Part shown: positions 58,707 through 64,000 of the stretch, in pieces
How the letters are laid out: every line of letters begins with the position of its first letter
Position numbering within the stretch: position 1 is the first letter of the stretch
NCBI GenBank assembly: GCA_014529385.2
Contig: CM043950.1
Coordinates: 80,426,343-80,490,342 of the forward strand
DNA length: 64,000 bases
DNA from: Adiantum capillus-veneris
Lineage: Eukaryota > Streptophyta > Polypodiopsida > Polypodiales > Pteridaceae
Direction of reading: 5' to 3'
Position numbers and translations under genes: made by a program
Notes under the pieces: model-generated
The model's input: the letters and a program-made list of their open reading frames with translations, nothing else
Told to the model about the DNA's origin: nothing
Database searches by the model: none

Positions 58707-59965
58707 ATGTAGATTCCGTCCTCGGAAGCTATTGAGTTGAAGCTTGGTATGTCCATGTTGTAGATCATCTAGATTTGAATCTGCAAGGCAAAGTCACTGT
58801 TTTAGCAAGCGGAATTATATTGCCATAAATCATGAGGGGAATGTGAAGTACATGTGGAAATGAGTAAATGCAAGATTTATGAAATGTTAGACTGCCATTA
58901 AGGACAAATAAATTGCACTTTGAGTAAATTAATTAATCAAGAGTTTTGAGGTTATGGGTGAGTCTATCAATTAGTTAGCTATGACTAAGGTTAAAACAAC
59001 TACTCTAGTACTAGCTAAGCTAAGAAGATTATCTAAATGCAAGATTCCCTAATTATGCTTTTCAGCTTTGATTAGCCAACTCGCTCTCACAACTGCAAAC
59101 AAAAGCTTGAAATGTTAATTGTAAGCTCAATGGAAGTCTTTTTATTTTTATTATTATTATTATTATTTTTTAATACTTTTTTACTTTGGGTCACAATCAT
59201 GTGACGTGTGTGCTTATTTTGTATGTCCGGGGTTTTTTGCTTCTCAAGGAAAAGCGCCCACACTGGGAACCTCTAGGGCTCTAGTACCATAGACATATAC
59301 ATGTGAGTGAAGTACCAATTCAAGCCAGGATTTCTCTTCCCCAGCGAAAGATTTTTCATTTGTGGCACTTATGTTTTTTTTTTTTTTGCTTTTCCATTTC
59401 CTTGGTATTCGCACTAGTGTTTTTTTGTTGTTTGAGTGAGCAAGCCTTTCTCTGCCTAAAACATTCCTAAGGTCTCAAATACTCGGATAATTTTATTAGC
59501 TAGGCCTAGTGGTCAAGTAAATGAGTTAACCTAAAGTCACGGTCTCCTAATCTCCAGGCTCATCCATAAGATTAAACTGGAGTTCAATCAACTTAAGCAA
59601 AGACAAATTTATACATCTATAATGGCAGATAACAATCATAACTATTGCACTCAAACAAAGAATGAAAAATCATTATTAGCAATTACACATATCCACCAAC
59701 ATGAATCATGGAAAGTAGTACACCTGGAGGTATGGAGTGGCTCATTTCGTTGAAGCAGATGTCCTCAGCCATGTGGATGGAGATCCATATAAGTCCTACC
59801 TAACACATCCAAAAACAGGCACTATACCTCTAGGAGGCATGTCAGTGTGAAAAATTAAAACTCCTAAAAAACAAACTCAAAACACAATCTAGACCCCTAA
59901 CCTACCTATCTGTCACCCCTTTTAGAATCAAGGAAAGAGGATATTATATAAACCGGGTGGCCACC
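58707..59965 (-). other. Element F 3' untranslated region
   Basis: About 1.25 kb without a coding frame; a TTA microsatellite (59143-59172) and a T run (59371-59386) are the only features seen. Confidence 0.6.
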
Positions 59966-60349
59966 CTAGGCTAGGCCTCTATCCTCATCATCTAGATAAA
60001 TAAAATCGTTGTCCGTGAGGCCATAGTCTTCCTCGGTCTCTATTAGTTCCTCTTCATCATCCTCTTGTGCAAGCATGCTAATCAAGAACCTCGCGATGCG
60101 TGGATACTCATCTTGTGCAAAAGAATAAGCATGTGCCATTGGAGACACATTCGCTACTGGGTAGGGATCACTAGTTAGCCATAGACGTATCAGCCATTCT
60201 AACTCCTCAAAATTTCTCTCACATGCAAGGCTCTCTATCAAATCCCATTCGCAAGAAAGTATAGGGTAGCATACGTAGAACACTTGAGGAAAAGACAAAG
60301 GGTACCTTTCATCAAAAATAGAAGTGCATGCCTCTGGTGAAGTAGCCAT
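59966..60349 (-). CDS. Small acidic ORF of element F
   Basis: From ATG 60349 (MATSPEACTSIF) to the stop at 59966 gives 127 residues. I do not recognise the protein. It has a central run of hydrophobic and aromatic residues (FPQVFYVCYPIL, EWLIRLWLT), then a strongly acidic C-terminus (EDDEEELIETEEDYG and DDEDRGLA). There is no signal peptide or clear membrane helix. On the minus strand TATATATATA (60530-60521) lies about 170 bp upstream of the ATG, at a distance fitting a TATA box plus a 5' UTR. Position between pol and the 3' LTR, in sense orientation, is that of the 'additional ORFs' known from some plant gypsy elements. It is intact. Confidence 0.5.
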   Translation of the reverse strand: MATSPEACTSIFDERYPLSFPQVFYVCYPILSCEWDLIESLACERNFEELEWLIRLWLTSDPYPVANVSPMAHAYSFAQDEYPRIARFLISMLAQEDDEEELIETEEDYGLTDNDFIYLDDEDRGLA

Positions 60350-60520
60350 TTCTGACAAGACAGATAGATTTGGTTAGGCCTTTAAAACATAAGAGTTGTT
60401 TTTGTGTGTTGCTTGAATTGACACGGTGAATTTGGACTTATATGTAAGATCTGATAGGGTGCTCTCTCGTTGCTAGTCGCTCTTGCTCTTTACTATTTTT
60501 GTTTTTTGTGAGTATAAGGC

Positions 60521-60530
60521 TATATATATA
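60521..60530 (-). promoter_or_regulatory. TATA-like element before the acidic ORF
   Basis: TATATATATA followed on the minus strand by GCCTTATACTCAC; about 170 bp upstream of ATG 60349 and 27 bp past the stop of the preceding ORF (60557). Confidence 0.4.
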
Positions 60531-60556
60531 CATTCCCTAAGATTGGAATTGAGAGG

Positions 60557-61284
60557 TCAGGGAGGAAGGTTGAGAGGGAGCGAGTGAATGATTGATGTTA
60601 GCAAACACCCCCCCTTCCTTGGGTAGATCATACCTTTTGGAAATGAGGTCGTCACCTTTTGAAACCAATTGTTCCAAGTTGTTATGGGTGAAGGTTTTAA
60701 CCAATAGTTTTCGACCGCCCTATGCGTTTCATCTAGTTGCAAGGGTGGTAAGGTACTCTCCCATGATTTTATTTGCAACGTTGTTGTAGGTGGTGAACTT
60801 ACCCCGTGAGGTGCAAACTCTTTCGTGCTTGTATGGATATGTACAGTGGTAGGTGGAGGTTGTGTCGAAGCTTCTATTTGCGTATAGGAACTACATGAAG
60901 AGCAAGAAGCTTCATTTGATTCCCCTGTTTCTGAGCTAGGTAGAACAAATCGTTCTTTCTTTGGTACCCAAACTAGCTCTAGATCGGGTGTGTAACATTC
61001 CATGATTTTTTCCTTTCCGCGATTTTCAATTTGTTTTGGAGCCACAGGATTGGGTTTACATGGGCCAGGTGACAGGTAAGAGTACACTTTACGTTTGGGC
61101 ACCCAGATTTGATCATTTCCTTCATAGTATCCTTGGGCTTCCAATAGTCGTTTAGGAATCCAACGCAGCGTTTCTTTACATTTCTTGGAGTGAGTGGGAC
61201 GGTTCTTACTAGGTTTCCGTTTTTTTGCATCAACCATGCTCACTACAGAGGCTTTAGGGACCCACTTGTATGTTTTCTATGTTA
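60557..61284 (-). CDS. Element F ORF with repeated W-[VI]-P-K motifs
   Basis: The frame opens after a TAG near 61284 and runs to 60557. Its N-terminal part has four copies of the same short motif: KWVPKA, RWIPKR, IWVPKR and VWVPKK, within about 100 residues and with basic surroundings (KKRKPSKNRPTHSKKCKE). The middle is Ser/Thr/Pro-rich and the end contains ENYWLKPSPITTWNNW. The first ATG is at 61237 (MVDAKKRKPS), after the first repeat, so the ORF may really be joined to the preceding protease frame by a shift. Function unknown; a nucleic-acid-binding gag-like role is a guess from the basic character. Confidence 0.45.
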
Positions 61285-61286
61285 TA

Positions 61287-61796
61287 TTAGGATGGTTCTT
61301 GTGTGTCAAGCTTTCTTTCAACTACATCAGTTGAAGCTCTAGAGAGTTGGGCTATGGGGACGTATGGTTCAACCTCCTGGACATGCAATGTCTTCGGTTT
61401 TATTTCCTTAGGCAATATCTCAGGGACTATGGCTTGAGTGGTAGGGCTAAGAGTTGGTTTTTGCGTTGTAACACCCCCAGTCTCCCAATCAATAGTGCAT
61501 TTGGTGGCTATCATCCACGTGCGGCCTAGGTTTATATTACCCTCCATAGTTCCATTAGGCATGACCAAAAAGTTTTGAGCTACAATCCCATTGTCATAAC
61601 TGACAGAAGTGTGCTAGATTCCAAAAACCGTAGTTTTTTTCTTGTTGACACCCTTGACTTGGATAATACTCTCAGATAGAGGTGGCTTCCCTAACTGACA
61701 CCACACCCCATAGGATAGCAGATTATATTTAGCACCCGTGTCCAATAAGGCGTTATATAGGACTTTTCCATAGGCACTATTTAACTCAATAGGGTA
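61287..61796 (-). pseudogene. Aspartic protease domain downstream of integrase, element F
   Basis: In the same frame as integrase, separated from it only by TGA 61799-61797, the sequence reads KVLYNALLDTGAKYNLLSYG: the DTGA active-site motif is at 61742-61731 with the usual hydrophobic residues before it. NINLGRTWM (about 61540-61515), the counterpart of the second conserved I-x-L-G-R block, and KCTIDW follow. A TAG at 61616-61614 interrupts it, and the frame ends at 61287 after a Pro/Thr-rich stretch. Retropepsins normally lie between gag and RT; here the domain follows integrase. Either the element has an unusual order, or an extra protease, or a rearrangement placed it here. Confidence 0.65.
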
Positions 61797-63247
61797 TCAT
61801 AGAGGTGTGTCAGAGTCTAACCCATCCTCTTCGATTTCCACGTGGAATGCATTTGTGACTCCAAGGTTAGCCTCTCGTTTTTGTCTTATACGTTGTTGTC
61901 GCTCCTTAGCCTCAGCTTGAGCTTGTATCTTGTTTAACTCGGTTTGTGCTTTGGCGGCCTTCTTTTGATGAATGGCCCGTAGTTCTTCTTGGCTTAAAGG
62001 ATCATAATATCTTTTGAATTTACTCCCATTGAGGAATCCAATGGTTTCAACTCCATCAAGAGTTTCCACACGAAGGGTACCTTGTGGGGTAATTTCACAT
62101 ACTCTATATGGTCCTTTACCAGCATATTTCAACTTTTTCTTCTCTTTACGTACTCCATACATAAGGACTTTATCACCAACTTTGATGTCCTTGTCCTTCA
62201 CATGGCGATCAAACCACTTCTTTCTCCTATCCTTTTCCACAAGAGCATTTTGCACAGCCAACTGTCTCTCTTCGTCTAGTTTTTCTAAGATATACAAACG
62301 CTCGGTTAAGGGGTTACCATTCCATCCTTCTTGCGAAGCTACCCTAAGACTAGGAATGACAAACTCCCAAGGCATAACCGCTTCTTGGCCGTATACCATT
62401 TTGAATGGCGTACAATTAATAGCCACTTTATAAGCAGTACGATAAGCCCATAGAGCAGATGTCAACTTCAAATCCCAATCAGTGCGATGAGCTTCTACCG
62501 TCTTGGTTAAAATAGAGATTAGAGTCTTGTTGGTGCTCTCGGCTTGTCCATTAGCTTGCGGGTAATAAGGTGTAGACTTATGGTGGGATATCATAAAGGT
62601 CGTGGTAAGCTCTCTTATTACCTCATTTATAAAATGGGTACCATTATCACTACCAATTTCAAAAGGGCAACCAAATCTTGTGATAATGTTCTCAAAAAGA
62701 AACTTAGCTGTTGTCCTTGCGTCAGCTTTTTGTGAAGCCTTAGCTTCAGCCCACTTTGTTACATAGTCCGTAGCAACTAGAATATATCGAGATTGAGTGT
62801 TGCGAGCTGCGGGACTAATTGGACCTACAAAGTCTAAGCCCCATTTTTCAAATGGTTGGGTTACTTTAATAGGATGTAAGGGCATTCTGTCTTTGCGCTG
62901 TGTGGTCTTGTAACGTTGGCACTCATCACACCCTTTTGTAGAAAGTGATGCATCCTTAAATAAAGTTGGCCACCAATAGCCTGATTGCAACACTTTCTAG
63001 CAGTCAGGTCTCCTGAAAAATGCCCTCCTGCTATGCCCATATGTGCTTCTTGCAAGATATACAAATATTCATCCTCGCGGGCACAACGCCTAAGAATATC
63101 ATCCTTGCCTAATCTATACAGAGTTCCGGCAATCAAACAATAGGGTTCACATTCTTTTACTAGCCTTCGAGCGATATCCTTACGAAGTTCCTTGGGTGGA
63201 AAACCATTAACTAAAAAGTTAACAATGTTCTCACTCCATTCAGGCAT
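61797..63247 (-). pseudogene. Element F integrase, one frameshift
   Basis: The zinc finger begins in the frame 63247 on (YILQEAHMGIAGGHFSG) and, after a shift near 62990, continues SGYWWPTLFKDA and KGCDECQRYK, giving H-H-C-C. The catalytic core has the D-D-E residues in KWGLDFVGPI, GSDNGTHFI and ANGQAESTNK. The C-terminal part has KVLMYGVRKEKKKLKYAGKGPYRV, a GPY/F-type module, and then a long Lys/Gln-rich helix (AAKAQTELNKIQAQAEAKERQQ) ending in an acidic stretch before TGA 61799. Apart from the shift the 398-residue frame is open. Confidence 0.9.
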
Positions 63248-63255
63248 AGTCTCAA

Positions 63256-64000
63256 CTATGAATAGGGAAGTATCGGGTAATTCATCATCAACTCCTGTAT
63301 GCGAGACAAATGATCAGCCATGACGTGCCTTTTACCGGGTCTCACTACAATCGTGAAATCAAACTCCAGAAGAATTAACAACCATCGTGTGATTCTTCCT
63401 GTGGAGCATGGCTTGTTTACCAGATACAGCAACGCTTGATGGTCCACATAAAATACAAACTTGTTTGCCAGAAGGTAGTAGCGAAATTTCTTTACTGCAT
63501 AAACCATTGCCAAACCTTCTCGCTCTGTAGTGGTGTAGTTCCTTTCAACATCGTTCAATTGACGGCTTGCAAAGCTAATGGGATAGTCCAATTTATGTTC
63601 TCCTGGTTGAGTGAGAACACACCCAATAGCAAAGTTTGATGCATCAATACGCACATGGAAAATGACATCCCAGTTAGGTGTCCTTAAAATCGGAGCACTT
63701 GCTAGTGTTTTCTTCAATTGTTCATAGGCCTGGTCACACTCTTCAGTCCATTTAAATTCAATGAGAAGCTTGTACAAAGGACGTGCTATCTCAGCGAAAA
63801 ATAAAATAAACCGTCGATAATAACCCACGTGTCCCATGAACCTTTGAACTCCCTTGTAATTGGTTGGTGGTGGTAACTCTAGAATCACTTTAATTTTGCT
63901 CTCATCGGTTGAGATACCATTCTTGGATACTATATGCCCTAAAATAACTCCATGCTTGACCCAAAATTGGCATTTGAACGGGTTCAATGAGATACGATAT
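63256..64000 (-). CDS. Element F RT thumb and RNase H, partial
   Basis: An open frame entering from the right edge. It begins in the RT connection (FKCQFWVKHGVILGHIVS, RFMGHVGYYRRFI) and covers the RNase H: HVRIDASNFAIGCVLTQ (first Asp), YTTTEREGLAMVYAVKKFRYYLL (Glu), FYVDHQALLYLV (Asp) and ADHLSR (last Asp). All four acidic residues are present, unlike the first RNase H of Tat-1. The YxDD site lies outside the window. Confidence 0.92.
   Translation of the reverse strand, partial: YRISLNPFKCQFWVKHGVILGHIVSKNGISTDESKIKVILELPPPTNYKGVQRFMGHVGYYRRFILFFAEIARPLYKLLIEFKWTEECDQAYEQLKKTLASAPILRTPNWDVIFHVRIDASNFAIGCVLTQPGEHKLDYPISFASRQLNDVERNYTTTEREGLAMVYAVKKFRYYLLANKFVFYVDHQALLYLVNKPCSTGRITRWLLILLEFDFTIVVRPGKRHVMADHLSRIQELMMNYPILPYS

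Larger units (their letters stand above)
58548..64000 (-). mobile_element. Ty3/gypsy element F, right end outside the window
   Basis: A minus-strand element with a 144-bp 3' LTR (58548-58691), polypurine tract and, reading from the right edge, RT thumb and RNase H, integrase, then a DTGA aspartic protease domain in the same frame as integrase, a repeat-bearing ORF and a small acidic ORF. The 5' LTR, gag and RT palm lie beyond 64000. No chromodomain or archaeal RNase H is visible in this part. Confidence 0.8.

Overview
This window reads as land-plant nuclear heterochromatin: about 64 kb of nested, mostly decayed retrotransposons with no convincing intact host gene, no tRNA or rRNA gene and no CRISPR array. 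A fern-like or other large, repeat-rich genome would fit (many long GA/CT tracts, LTR elements inside LTR elements, an L1-type LINE with a coiled-coil ORF1), but the species cannot be fixed from sequence alone.

Layout. 1-750: unassigned. 751-18737 (+): chromodomain Ty3/gypsy element 'A1', split by a LINE (about 1015-6809, -) sitting in the GA tract of its 5' LTR and by a Tat-type gypsy 'Tat-1' (8611-17329, -) in its integrase. 18738-25718 (-): Ty1/copia 'copia-1', joined to A1 inside a GA tract and carrying a 1.47-kb unclassified insert in its 5' LTR. 25719-27665: unassigned DNA plus an LTR of family B and an LTR scrap. 27666-37600 (-): gypsy 'A2', split by a young Ty1/copia 'copia-2' (30898-36446, +) with almost identical 192-bp LTRs. 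37601-40480 (+): degraded gypsy 'A3' holding a 588-bp hAT MITE. 41086-42020 (+): the one host-derived gene, a broken HMG-box plus histone-fold protein. 42605-43368: C-rich DNA and a protein fragment cut off by an LTR. 43366-50584 (+): non-autonomous LTR element 'B' with element 'D' (46370-49428, -) nested in its 3' LTR. 50847-52869 (-): family-B solo LTR. 54420-56200 (+): gypsy fragment 'A4'. 57045-58006: a 5'-truncated second LINE between two GA tracts. 58548-64000 (-): gypsy 'F', which runs off the right edge and has unusual reading frames downstream of integrase.

Insertion order is readable from target-site duplications: GCGT (Tat-1), GAAGC (copia-2), CTTAA (D), TGGAG (solo LTR), GAATGAGG (hAT MITE) and AATGTGTG (insert in copia-1).

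The points most worth following are: LINEs that appear to choose (GA)n tracts and one of which encodes a canonical PCNA-binding (PIP) box next to its zinc knuckle; an aspartic protease domain downstream of integrase in gypsy F, followed by a repeat-bearing ORF and a small acidic ORF with its own TATA box; telobox clusters in the U3 of a non-coding LTR element; and short leader motifs shared between unrelated LTR families.
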